In this document: positions 32,051-42,318 of the stretch, piece after piece
How the letters are laid out: each line of letters starts with the position of its first letter
How positions within the stretch are numbered: position 1 is the first letter of the stretch
Source of the DNA: Microcyclospora pomicola
Taxonomy: Eukaryota > Ascomycota > Dothideomycetes > Capnodiales
Assembly (NCBI GenBank): GCA_002786065.1
Contig: NHNY01000024.1
Coordinates: 252,030 to 316,029 of the forward strand
Reading direction: 5' to 3'
Length of the DNA: 64,000 nucleotides
Notes under the pieces: generated by a model
The model's database searches: none
What the model was told of the DNA's origin: nothing
The model's input: only the letters and a program-made list of their open reading frames with translations
Made by a program: the position numbers and the translations under genes

Positions 32051-33992
32051 CTAGAACTGCTCATCCAGCACCTTGAACGCCTCGCGGAACGTCTCACAGT
32101 CCTTCTCCTCTTCTCCCACTGGCTGAGCACATTCCTTCCAACTCATCCTGCTTTCCAAACGAAGCAGCTTCGCCATCGTTGTCCGGCCGAACTGAATATC
32201 GAATCTGAAAGTGCGGCTCAATGGAAGGATCATGACTGTGGACTTTGACTCACACCAGATGGTCACCTTGAAGTAATCACCTTGTTCGACTTGAGCGATC
32301 TGCTCAGAGTCTTTGACGAACTTCGGGTACTCGAGATTTTCCGCCATCACATTAAAGGCTGCCTCCACGAGACCATCCAAGACCATGTCGGTCTTCACAG
32401 GGAGGAACTGCCAGTGGATGTGTACTCCATCGGCACGAGAGACCTCCCACGTGACAGCACCGAGCTCGGCTGTCTTATCCGGCTGAGGACGAGACTTGTC
32501 GGCGACCAGTGCCTGGAGCGCATTGCGATATTGCGTCATTTCCGCAATCGCGGGCTCACGATATGGCTTGGCATCGTCCAATTCTTGGAGCGATGACAGC
32601 GTAGGAGCATGATTTTGCGGCATGATCAACATATGCCCCGGAAATCCAAGCTGGGGATAAGTGGTGCGCTCGGTCAGTGGGCCTTTGGCGACTGTGATAT
32701 AGCAGGTATCACCGACAGAGCCGATCATATGAGCAGCGTTTTCAGGGTTTACGAAACAGAAGTAACAGTTCTGGGGTCCTGGTGGAGGACGAGATTGGTT
32801 CATGCCTCCCCTGCGACGGTTTCCTCCACGTTGCCCACGCTGCTGATAAGCCTGCTCCCGATCGTTGTAGGCAGACGCAGGACCGTTACCAAATCGCAGA
32901 TTGGCGCCGGCATCATCGATATCGCGCTTACGCTTCGGCGAGTCCTTTCGAGGAGCGGCGAAAGGCGAGAAAGTGAACCCCTCTCGGTTGTCTGGAGGCG
33001 GAGTGGCGGGCTGAAGTTGAAAGGCTTTGATCCATTTTCTCCCTGCTACGCTTGGCCCAGAAGCGAAGGATGCTAAACTGATGAAGCGAGTCACTGGTGG
33101 CGGCGGAGCACCCTGTTGGGGTATCGTATGATAGAATGGTTCGCGCTCATAAGAATCCAAAGACGTGGAAAAGTGGTAACGAGGTCTGATCGCTCTGCAA
33201 AGATCGGCGACGCTCTGGACTGTCGTCGGGTACTTTCCATCATAAGGTATGTTGGATAAATATCGAACCCTTTCCGGCCAATCACTTGTGATCAAGAAGT
33301 CGACCTCGCCATCAGTCTTGGCTAATGACGTGGCGTCCGCATCTGTATAGTTGGCAGCGAACTCGTCCATAGTGATATCTTCATCTGAAACATGAGTTCC
33401 TCCAAGTGCGACGATTCGGAAGCCCTCGGAAGTTTTGAAAGAGACCTTGCGACCGAGAATACTGAGGTTGGGACATAATTCGCCTGCATTACTCTCCAAT
33501 TTCTGCACGACCTCGCCGGGTAGCTCGTGATGACCAAGTGCAAAGTATGTCGGTAAAGGGATTTCAATACTACCGTTCAGTAGCTTGGTTAGCTCTTCTT
33601 GTCTCTCGGCCGTTGGTGTGTCTGTATGGGCAAAGAGGTCTCCTGCAATGATGGCAAAGGCAAATTTCTGAGTCGCGTGGAGTTTTGCAAGCTTCGCAAA
33701 CATGGTCGAGAATTGCCCGTTGACATTGCCGATGATAGCACTATACGTTGGTGCCATGTCAGTCACCTTCCTAGCCTATGAAATGTAATATCCAAGCAAG
33801 GCAACGGCTAGTGTAGAAGAGGTGTGTCAAAGCGACAGTGTGGACATTGGTGTGCACGACAACTGGAAAGGCTTCCAATGAGTGATGAAGGGTGACTGAC
33901 TGAACGGCCAGTGAAATCCAATCTCAGGTCCCAGTGAAAGTCTTGCATGTGCTTGGTAGGTGTGAAGTGAGTACGTACAGTTTGGATGCCAT
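32051..33992 (-). CDS. CWF19-like protein 1 (Drn1/CWF19L1 homologue)
   Basis: Homologue of CWF19L1/Drn1, a spliceosome-associated factor that works with debranching enzyme Dbr1 on intron lariats. The N-terminal half is a metallophosphatase-like domain similar to Dbr1 (GNVNGQF, IAGDLFA, YFALGHHELP). The C-terminal half has the CwfJ N- and C-terminal domains, with the Cys motif NCYFCFVNP and the HIT-like HIHWQFLP. Length is 567 residues. I propose a 14-nt first exon at 33992-33979 (MASKL) joined across a 238-bp intron to 33740, which rebuilds MASKLAIIGNVNGQ, matching the family start. Without it the first Met is 33766 or 33757, giving an atypical N terminus. A basic RGG/Arg-rich linker lies between the domains. 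It is head-to-head with UTP20. Confidence 0.92.
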
Positions 33993-34539
33993 GGCAGTGA
34001 ATCTGGTTCAGCGCAATCTACTATACAACCATACGAAAGGATGAAGGATACGCCCGAGTAGCTAGAAAGTCCAAGTGACCAGTACCCGACTTCACCGTCT
34101 GGCGCTGGATCCTCAATTCATCTAAAGCTTGAATGGAGATGTCCGAAGCAAGATACTGCCACTTCTCTGAAGCACGTTCTTCGCGTAGTAGAGCGCGTGC
34201 GGCAACTTGGTTCCTGTATACCAGTCAATTATTTTTGTGACAACTCGTGTATGAGATGCCTCAGGAGTCATTACCCGCTTACTGTATAGCCATTTCTTCT
34301 TCACGTTCGTGTGTCGCGATGGAGTATAAAAATAATAACCTACAGGTTCATACAGTTATGGTGAAGAAGCCTAGCGCGAGAGGATGTGCGGACTGGGATG
34401 GACGGGCAAAAAGGCTACTCCCGCCCGTACACTAGCTCGCCACTAGCCATGTGAGCTCTGACGTGAAGCCGTCTCGAAATTTTGTGTCGCAGGTTTCATT
34501 TGTCGTCTGCACTTCTGTTACCCTCGAGAAGATGTAGAG
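33993..34539. promoter_or_regulatory. Shared promoter of CWF19L1 and UTP20
   Basis: A 547-bp spacer between two divergent RNA-processing genes. It contains GAAATTTTG at 34475-34483, close to but not matching the yeast RRPE ribosome-biogenesis element, 57 bp upstream of the UTP20 start. Co-regulation is inferred from arrangement only. Confidence 0.4.
34532..34537 (+). promoter_or_regulatory. Start-stop upstream ORF (ATG TAG) before UTP20
   Basis: An ATG directly followed by TAG ends two bases before the UTP20 start ATG at 34540. If it lies in the 5' UTR, such a minimal uORF could stall or reduce initiation at the main start. Leaky scanning would be needed for translation. Confidence 0.45.
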
Positions 34540-37500
34540 ATGGCTCTAATCACAAAGACCAAAGGCCCGAAGCCTTCAAAGGTCGTCAAACCAAAGAAGA
34601 ATACGAAACGTTCAACGCCTCATAGCCGGAACCACCGATTCCAAGGATTCAACGAACGAATAGCCAAATTGAAGATCGATCCCATCCGACGACGACGAAA
34701 TGCGAACGAATTGGCCGAGCTGGAAGAGGAGGCAGCGACATACTTGGGAAGAGCTTTGGAAGAGTGGAGAGATCTGAACCTGTCACAAAACTTTACACTG
34801 TTCGCTCGAGATGTTTCGCCGCTTTGCGATAGTCTGCCGGTTGTGCTGCATAATGAGGACAAGATCATGGATCTGTTGATCGCATATATTGAGAAAGGCG
34901 ATTCTCTCTCCATGGAGCCTCTACTGGCATTAATGTCACAATTTGCGCACGATCTAGACGTACGTTTCGAAAAGCACTTCCAACGTGCCGTAGCAACGAT
35001 CACAGCTGTCGCTGCACGGCATGACGATCCTGCGTTGATCGAGTGGAGCTTTACATGCCTTGCATGGCTTTTCAAGTACTTGTCTCGCCTGCTTGCTGCA
35101 GACTTACGGCCTCTGTATGACTTGATGTCTCCCTACATGGGCAAAGAGCCCCACAAAGCATTCGTGATTCGTTTTGCAGCCGAGTCCATGAGCTTCCTGT
35201 TGCGGAAAGCCGCTGCTGGCTACGAAAAAGATCCTGCGCCGCTGAACAACATAGTGGATCACATATTTCGGGATGTGCTGGCATCATCTACATCTAGAAC
35301 TTCTGATGTCCACTCGCAAGGCGTGATGACCTTGCTGACTGAAGCAGTAAAGGGTGTGCAGAACGGGCTTCATTCGAGTGCGATCGCAATCATTAAGAGC
35401 GTCCTGACGGTAAGCAACAGTAGTGGTCAAAGCCATGAAACCATCCTGTCAGAAATCGTATGTGGTACACTGGTCAGCATCATTCACCATACAACCTCGA
35501 CGTCTTTCGAGCCAATCATGGGTACGATAATTGAAGATTTCATCAATCCACGCCTGAAAGACAGCACCTTAGATTTGCGCCTGGCCTCCAGCATTCTCTT
35601 CGTCGTGGTTTCCGTTCGCAAAGGTACCAGGATTGCGGAGTGGAAACCGGTCGTTGTGATCACCCAGGAGCTGGTGATGTACGCGGAGCGGGCCAGCAAT
35701 TTCAACAATCTAACTGCTTCTGCAGTTCTGAAAGTCGTCGCAGCTGTGTTCCAGTCGGCGACGGTCGACGTTCTGCTGCCTGCTTTGACTCTGATTGAAA
35801 AGCTCCGCAAAGATCCATGGACTAGCTTTTTCCTCAAGTTTTGCGACATGTTCGCTAGACTAGGCCGCGAACGATTCACAAGCTTTGTGCTTCCTCACTT
35901 TCAGCAATTTGTTCTCGAGCAATGGGGGACTTACGGTGAACAGGCATGCTTCCTGCTCACAAATATGTCCGAGGAGACGACAGCGATCCAGCTGAGCCTC
36001 CCAGTACCTATACAGAGGAACGTCATCGACAACTTGGAAACGCTACTTCAACAGAGCATCGACTTGGAAACGTCTGCTGACCGCAATGCCAATATATATG
36101 CACTGCTTGCTTCCCTGCCTCAGCTTCGAATTGGCAAAGAGCAGATGACCAGGCTTCGACATCTACTCAACACAGTAGTGTCGAGAGCTATCGATCCTGT
36201 ACTTGAACTCGATGCCGAATATTGCGAACTTGGCGTTGGCTTGTGCTTCAGCCACCTGCTTGAAAAAACTGCGGAGCCGGACTCACTTACTCTACTTTGG
36301 GGTCCATTGTGTTCTGCCAGTGCTCGCTTCTTTGCCCATCCCAGTTTCTGGTCAAACTTACTAGCCTATATCAAGTTGTGCCCCCCGAGTTACTTCGATA
36401 TACCACAGAAGGAGGTCTTAGATAGGGCTTTATTGCAGAGCCTTGCATTACCTTCCCACGAGATCCGCCAATCTGCTCTCGCGATCATCAACAAGCTCTA
36501 CCTTTTGCAAGGCCTACAAATACCAGATGCCTTCGCGGCAGCGATGACGATAGAATCGACACCAATCAAGCTCGATACTGCTCGATCCATCTCCATGAAC
36601 ATCAGACGACTCGCATCGGGTTATACAGATGTTGCTCCTGATTCGTTCTTACGGCGGGCGATACCTACTTACTGCTTTGGCATTCTGCATTTTCAGCTTG
36701 CACAATCCTGGGAAGATGTCGTAGTGGCATTGGGTGAGATATGCAAGAGTTCAGTAGGCGAAGAGACAATGGTCGCGCTCGCGCAATCGTGGTTAGATGA
36801 TAAGCCAGACACCCATGAGCTTCACCTACCCCTCGAACCCGTCTACAACGTCGAGTCCGATGGCTTTCACATTGTATCGGATTTTGAGTGCTCTAATCTC
36901 GCCAGGATGTCCGCGATTGCCGAGCAAGTGTTTGAATCTCCCATGAGTGGTTATGAATCTTCAGAAAGGAAGCTGCAAAATGCTTGCCGGCCAACAGCCC
37001 AGATCACCGAGAATGCGAGATCTCAAGCACTCAGAATCTTCACGAAAATGCCTCACATAGCGGAGAAGCGCTCACGCATGCTGATCCCAGTGTTGTTGAA
37101 GTGGGCTGGAAAAGCTGATGGTAACGATGACCTATCAGTTGGCGGAGCGTACCGATGGTCAAGAAAAGATCAGAAAGCTATGTTAGGCATTGTTGCTCAG
37201 TTCGTGAATCCCAAGGTGCTCTATCGATCAACCGAAGTGCACGATGCTTTGCTGAACCTATGCGCAAATGGTGATCTTGAGATCCAAGAGTCAGCCCTGA
37301 AAGCCATATTCGCATGGAAGGAGCCAGCTGTGAACCAGTACCAGGAACATTTGCTAAATCTCCTGGATGAGGCTCGCTTTCGTGACGAGATCTCCGTATT
37401 CCTTCAGGATGCTGACCAGGAGCAGACCGTCCGTGTTGAGCATCAAAAGCAGTTGATGCCGGTATTGCTACGTTTACTCTATGGTCGGGCAGTTGCCGGT

Positions 37501-40500
37501 GGTAAAACCGGGCAAGCATCTCGGCGAAAAGCGATCTTCGTTGCACTTTCGAGATTCGGCACGGAAACGCTGGAGCTCTTTGTTGATATTACAATGTCCA
37601 AGATCCGCGCTCCAGCAGCTGTTGAGCATGGCAGCTCCGGCCCCGATGAGGCGTTCAGTTCAAATGCGTCGCTTCGACAGCAACTTGGTATGCTGAACAT
37701 GCTGGGCGAAATGCTTGAATCTCTCGGTGGAGAACTGGAGCCTTTCGGAAGCAAGATCATAGATGCAGTATTGGTTTGCACTGTCGCGGCTTCGACACGC
37801 CTCGACCACGGTGCAAGCAGTGAAGGAGAAGTCAAAGACGCCGCCTTGCTGCGTTCAGTACGACAAACCGGCATGCAATGCCTTTTCAAGGTCTTCGAGT
37901 GTATGAAGGATTCCGACTTCTCCGATCAAGTCGTGGTCATCATGCATGGTCTTGTGGCACCTCGACTCGACAAATTTGCCGCAGAAAATGCGCAATCGAT
38001 CTCGGGAATGTTGCGCTTATTTGCAGCATGGTCGGGCGAATCGAGAACCGCATTCTACCTCACTACATCCGAGCCGAAGCTGCTTAGCTACATCTCAGAT
38101 TTGCTCCGTCAAAGCAGTACGAAAGACGACGTAACAATCTTCGTGTTACAAGATATCCTCGACAACCTGACGCATGACAACGTGGAAAAACTCATCTTGC
38201 AGCCACATGTGTCGAATTTTGTATCCAGCATCGGCGTTGTGCTTGCAAATCAACCCTCGAAAGATGTGCTTGATGCATGTGTCAAGTCGTTCACACAGCT
38301 TGCTGGTCGCATCCAAGATCTTCACGAGGCGGAGAGTGTGGTAGCTGTGTGCAGCGACCTGCTTGTGAAACCAAATAAAGTAGTCGCTCCGTGGACAAAA
38401 CAAGGCCTCTTGAAGACACTGCTTACATTAGTCGATCGCTTCACCATCAAATGGAATGAAGCACTCTATCTGGCAATCTGCGGTCTGTTCTCGCGCATAG
38501 CCGACTCTAAGGCTCGCACAACCGCTAGCGAAGTGCTACTAAAGCTAGCCAAAGATGATATGTCATTCAAGGAAGTGTCGTCAATCTGTCTGAAGATGAA
38601 TGCGCAATCTGTCGGGTCAAAACTGGATGAGCCCGATCATCAGCTACGCGAGGAAGGTTTCTCACAAGTCTACCAGCAATGGGCATCGTTCACCTTTCCC
38701 CAATGGCTTCCGATCGTTCATAACTGCCTCTTCTTTGTCCGAGATGCTGATGATCTTGTCAATCGCTCGAGTGCTTCCCAAGCTTTGGATTTGTTCGTCA
38801 AATCAAGCAGTAAGTATGGATCTCAGGTCGCCAGCGTACTGCTCCCAGCTATTGAGCGTGGGCTGCAAGATTCATCAGAATTGGTTCGCGCAGAGTATCT
38901 TCGGCTACTTGGTCGTCTGGTCGACATTTGTCCGCAAGAAGCAGGACTGACTGATTTGGTCTGCCTGAATGTGGGTGGTGATGACGAAGCATCCATATTC
39001 ACCAACGTATTGCACATACAACAGCACCGCCGACTTCGTGCCCTCCGTCGTATATCTGATGAAGCACAGGATATCAGCTCAACAAGCACATCTAGATACT
39101 TCCTACCGCTGCTGGAACACTTCGTTTATGATCAAGCAGAGGGCGACGCAGGCCGTACGCTGGCTGACCAGACAATCCTCACCATCGGCGCACTTGCAAA
39201 GACTTTGACTTGGACGGCATTTCGCGCGACCTTCAAGCGCTATATTGGGTACATCAAATCTAAAGAAGAGCTTGAGAAAACGACTTTGAGACTTCTGGGA
39301 GCTCTGGTGGATGCCTTGGGAAAGGACCGTGCTAGCGAGGGCGAAAAAGGAAACATCTCTGCTGCGAACAAATCCAATGCCATCACACACGACTTCCTGC
39401 CTCCACTCATGGCGTATATCCATCAAAAAGATGAATCCACCGTCGATCGTCGCATGCCAGTCGCTGTCACCATCGTCAAATTACTCCTGGTATTACCAGA
39501 GGAGGAGCTCGCAGCGAGGCTTCCACCAGTCTTGACCGACGTCTCTCATGTTCTTCGCAGCCGCAGTCAAGAGGCTCGAGACCAAACGCGCAAGACGCTC
39601 GCGGCAATATTGGCTTTGATAGGCCCGGCATACCTTGGCTTCATGCTCAAGGAATTGCGGAGTGCTTTACAGCGCGGTTACCAGTTGCATGTCCTTTCCT
39701 TCACTGTACATTCTCTATTGGTCCTCTTGGCAGACAAATGCCAGCCCGGCGATCTCAATCACTGTCTCCATGATCTTACCTCGATCATAATGGATGATAT
39801 CTTTGGCATCACCGGACAGGAGAAAGATGCGGAAGAGTACAAAAGTGGCATGAGAGAGGTGAAAAGTAGCAAAAGCTTCGACACGATGGAATTGCTTGCT
39901 AAAGTGACACCAATAACCAGGCTAGGTCAGCTTATTCAGCCACTACGCGCACTTCTTTCCGAGAGACTGGATAGCAAAGCAGTCCGCAAGATCGACGACC
40001 TACTCGTTCGTCTACGGAAGGGCGTCGATCTAAATCCAGCAGCCGACAGTAGGGACATGCTCATATTTTGTCATGAGATTGTTCGTCAAGTGTATGCCGA
40101 GCAGGCTGCATCTACCAAGAAAGCCTCAGTACAAGATTACAAAGTCAGAAAGTATCTGATCACCATGGACTCTGCCAATAAGTCAAAAGGCAAGAGCGCC
40201 ACGACCTCGCAAATGTTCAAGCTCACTAGCTTTGCTCTCAATCTTGTTCGCAAGGTCATCCGGCGGCATGAAGATTTGCTGACGCCGGCAAACATGGCCG
40301 GCTTCCTACCCATGGCTGGTGATGCACTTGTGAAAGGCCAGGAGGAAGTTAAAGTATCTGCTATGCGATTACTCGCGACTATTATCAGAGTACCTATCCC
40401 TGACCTGGAAACCTACGCGCAGGTATATGTAAAGGAAGCCGTAGCTACGGTCAAGGCCTCTACAAATACTACCACTGACTCTGCGAAGGCCGCATTGGAA

Positions 40501-42189
40501 CTCATCACCGCCATAGTGCGTGAAAAGCGCTCGGTAGCCATCAAAGACAATGATGTTGCTCTACTGCTGAAGACCATCAAGTCTGATCTAGATGAGCCCG
40601 ATCGACAAGGTGTTATCTACAAATTCCTTCGCGCTGTCCTGGGCCGCAAAATCCTGATCACCGAAGTATATGAGATCATGGATGAAGTAGGCAAAGTCAT
40701 GGTCACGAACGCGGACCGTAGCATCCGAGAGAGCGCACGGGGTGCCTACCTACATTTCGTTATGGACTACCCTCAAGGTAAAGATCGATGGAACAAGCAA
40801 GCAGGCTTCCTAGTCGAGAATCTCAAGTATGAGCACTCCTCCGGTCGGCAAAGCGTAATGGAATTGCTGCACCAGCTTCTCTCAAAGGTCGGCGATGAAG
40901 TGTTGACACAGCTCGGGTTCACCTTCTTTGTGGCTTTGGTGCCTGTACAGATCAGTGATATAGACAATGCATGTCGGCAGATGGCGGGACTTCTCATTGC
41001 AAAGCTATTTGAACGTGCTGATGACGATCAGCTCAAGAGCTATCTACGGCTGATGGAGACCTGGTTGGATAACGACAAGAAGCCTGTGATCCAGATCGCT
41101 GCATTGCAATGTTGGAAGCTATATCTTCGAGCAAGAAAGGATGTGGCGGAGAAGCAGCAGCGAAGTCTCCGCGAGAAGCTCTCTAGGATGTTGACTGATG
41201 TGGACGTGATCGTTGGCGAACAAGTGCTGCAGCATGTTCTCGATACATTCGCAGTCATGGTCGAAGTCGCGCCAGACACCGCTTTTTCGGCTCTTTCCGC
41301 GAACATCTGGAGTACAGTCCAGCAATGTCTAGCAGTTCCAAACACAACTGCTCGAGAAACTGCTGCAACACTCATAGGCACGTATTTCTCACACCTGGCT
41401 AGTAGTAGCGCAAAATCTGAGGATGGATTGGCGGCATTGCCTATGCGCGGATCTGGTGGGTTGGAGCTCACGCCAGATGGAATGCGCAACACATGCCGTA
41501 CCAGCTTACGTGTGTTCATGACCACTGAGAGAACTTTGAGCGAGGTCCTGACTGCACAGACCATTCGCAACTTGGGCTTCCTGGGTCGATGCTTTGCGGT
41601 CAACGGGCTTACATGGAAAGCAGACGAGACCGATGAAGGGGACTCGGGCGAGGACGTCGAGGCAATCAATGGTGAGACCAACGATGAAGATGATCGTTCA
41701 CCAGCCAAACGCCACACTTACACGGCATTGTCCTTCCTCCTCAACCGCCTTTCATACATCATTCGGCAAGAGACATATTCTGCCATTGCTCGCACATCGG
41801 CATTGACCACTCAGCAAGTCATCCTGACTGCGCTCTCCCCGCCATCCTTTCAGGATCTGCTGCCCACCATTCTGCGTCCATTATATGCACTGACCGACCC
41901 CTCCATCCCGCAACCACCAGGCGAGGCACATAAGACCCTCACGGACCATGCGAGGGAGCTCATGGATATGGTGCAAAAGAAGCTCGGCGCCGAGGCATAC
42001 ATGAAAGTGCTGGGAGAGGTACGCAAGGACATCCAAGCGATGCGACAAGAGAGGAGAAGGAAGCGACGAATCGAAGCTGTGGCAGCACCCGAGCGCTGGG
42101 CGAAGCAGAAGAAACGTAGACATGAGGTGGAGAAGGAGAAGCGCAGGGAGAAAGGCGCAGAAGCTAGAGGAAAGAGGAGAGGCTGGTGA
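34540..42189 (+). CDS. UTP20: U3 snoRNP/SSU processome component Utp20
   Basis: Utp20 (DRIM in animals) is a very large nucleolar HEAT/ARM-repeat protein of the small-subunit processome. It is needed for 18S rRNA processing. One uninterrupted exon encodes 2549 residues, the usual Utp20 size. The N terminus is basic and Lys-rich (KTKGPKPSKVVKPKKNTKR) followed by NHRFQGFNERIAKLKID, the typical Utp20 opening. The rest is all-helical repeats with the DRIM region in the middle. The basic C terminus (RQERRRKRRIEA, KKRRHEVEKEKRREKG) is a nucleolar-localisation feature. No signal peptide or membrane segment is present. The absence of introns over 7.6 kb stands out beside the multi-exon neighbours. 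It is convergent with the pseudouridine gene, only about 130 bp apart. Confidence 0.96.
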   Translation: MALITKTKGPKPSKVVKPKKNTKRSTPHSRNHRFQGFNERIAKLKIDPIRRRRNANELAELEEEAATYLGRALEEWRDLNLSQNFTLFARDVSPLCDSLPVVLHNEDKIMDLLIAYIEKGDSLSMEPLLALMSQFAHDLDVRFEKHFQRAVATITAVAARHDDPALIEWSFTCLAWLFKYLSRLLAADLRPLYDLMSPYMGKEPHKAFVIRFAAESMSFLLRKAAAGYEKDPAPLNNIVDHIFRDVLASSTSRTSDVHSQGVMTLLTEAVKGVQNGLHSSAIAIIKSVLTVSNSSGQSHETILSEIVCGTLVSIIHHTTSTSFEPIMGTIIEDFINPRLKDSTLDLRLASSILFVVVSVRKGTRIAEWKPVVVITQELVMYAERASNFNNLTASAVLKVVAAVFQSATVDVLLPALTLIEKLRKDPWTSFFLKFCDMFARLGRERFTSFVLPHFQQFVLEQWGTYGEQACFLLTNMSEETTAIQLSLPVPIQRNVIDNLETLLQQSIDLETSADRNANIYALLASLPQLRIGKEQMTRLRHLLNTVVSRAIDPVLELDAEYCELGVGLCFSHLLEKTAEPDSLTLLWGPLCSASARFFAHPSFWSNLLAYIKLCPPSYFDIPQKEVLDRALLQSLALPSHEIRQSALAIINKLYLLQGLQIPDAFAAAMTIESTPIKLDTARSISMNIRRLASGYTDVAPDSFLRRAIPTYCFGILHFQLAQSWEDVVVALGEICKSSVGEETMVALAQSWLDDKPDTHELHLPLEPVYNVESDGFHIVSDFECSNLARMSAIAEQVFESPMSGYESSERKLQNACRPTAQITENARSQALRIFTKMPHIAEKRSRMLIPVLLKWAGKADGNDDLSVGGAYRWSRKDQKAMLGIVAQFVNPKVLYRSTEVHDALLNLCANGDLEIQESALKAIFAWKEPAVNQYQEHLLNLLDEARFRDEISVFLQDADQEQTVRVEHQKQLMPVLLRLLYGRAVAGGKTGQASRRKAIFVALSRFGTETLELFVDITMSKIRAPAAVEHGSSGPDEAFSSNASLRQQLGMLNMLGEMLESLGGELEPFGSKIIDAVLVCTVAASTRLDHGASSEGEVKDAALLRSVRQTGMQCLFKVFECMKDSDFSDQVVVIMHGLVAPRLDKFAAENAQSISGMLRLFAAWSGESRTAFYLTTSEPKLLSYISDLLRQSSTKDDVTIFVLQDILDNLTHDNVEKLILQPHVSNFVSSIGVVLANQPSKDVLDACVKSFTQLAGRIQDLHEAESVVAVCSDLLVKPNKVVAPWTKQGLLKTLLTLVDRFTIKWNEALYLAICGLFSRIADSKARTTASEVLLKLAKDDMSFKEVSSICLKMNAQSVGSKLDEPDHQLREEGFSQVYQQWASFTFPQWLPIVHNCLFFVRDADDLVNRSSASQALDLFVKSSSKYGSQVASVLLPAIERGLQDSSELVRAEYLRLLGRLVDICPQEAGLTDLVCLNVGGDDEASIFTNVLHIQQHRRLRALRRISDEAQDISSTSTSRYFLPLLEHFVYDQAEGDAGRTLADQTILTIGALAKTLTWTAFRATFKRYIGYIKSKEELEKTTLRLLGALVDALGKDRASEGEKGNISAANKSNAITHDFLPPLMAYIHQKDESTVDRRMPVAVTIVKLLLVLPEEELAARLPPVLTDVSHVLRSRSQEARDQTRKTLAAILALIGPAYLGFMLKELRSALQRGYQLHVLSFTVHSLLVLLADKCQPGDLNHCLHDLTSIIMDDIFGITGQEKDAEEYKSGMREVKSSKSFDTMELLAKVTPITRLGQLIQPLRALLSERLDSKAVRKIDDLLVRLRKGVDLNPAADSRDMLIFCHEIVRQVYAEQAASTKKASVQDYKVRKYLITMDSANKSKGKSATTSQMFKLTSFALNLVRKVIRRHEDLLTPANMAGFLPMAGDALVKGQEEVKVSAMRLLATIIRVPIPDLETYAQVYVKEAVATVKASTNTTTDSAKAALELITAIVREKRSVAIKDNDVALLLKTIKSDLDEPDRQGVIYKFLRAVLGRKILITEVYEIMDEVGKVMVTNADRSIRESARGAYLHFVMDYPQGKDRWNKQAGFLVENLKYEHSSGRQSVMELLHQLLSKVGDEVLTQLGFTFFVALVPVQISDIDNACRQMAGLLIAKLFERADDDQLKSYLRLMETWLDNDKKPVIQIAALQCWKLYLRARKDVAEKQQRSLREKLSRMLTDVDVIVGEQVLQHVLDTFAVMVEVAPDTAFSALSANIWSTVQQCLAVPNTTARETAATLIGTYFSHLASSSAKSEDGLAALPMRGSGGLELTPDGMRNTCRTSLRVFMTTERTLSEVLTAQTIRNLGFLGRCFAVNGLTWKADETDEGDSGEDVEAINGETNDEDDRSPAKRHTYTALSFLLNRLSYIIRQETYSAIARTSALTTQQVILTALSPPSFQDLLPTILRPLYALTDPSIPQPPGEAHKTLTDHARELMDMVQKKLGAEAYMKVLGEVRKDIQAMRQERRRKRRIEAVAAPERWAKQKKRRHEVEKEKRREKGAEARGKRRGW

Positions 42190-42318
42190 TGAGATGATTT
42201 CGCTTGAAGATCGTCGGGTACGGTTCGACCAGTATGACCTGACCCTTGTATTAAATTATTGTAACGACGCACGTCTAGATTTGACCGCCCAGATTACGGG
42301 TTGAAGATTAGAGAATTT

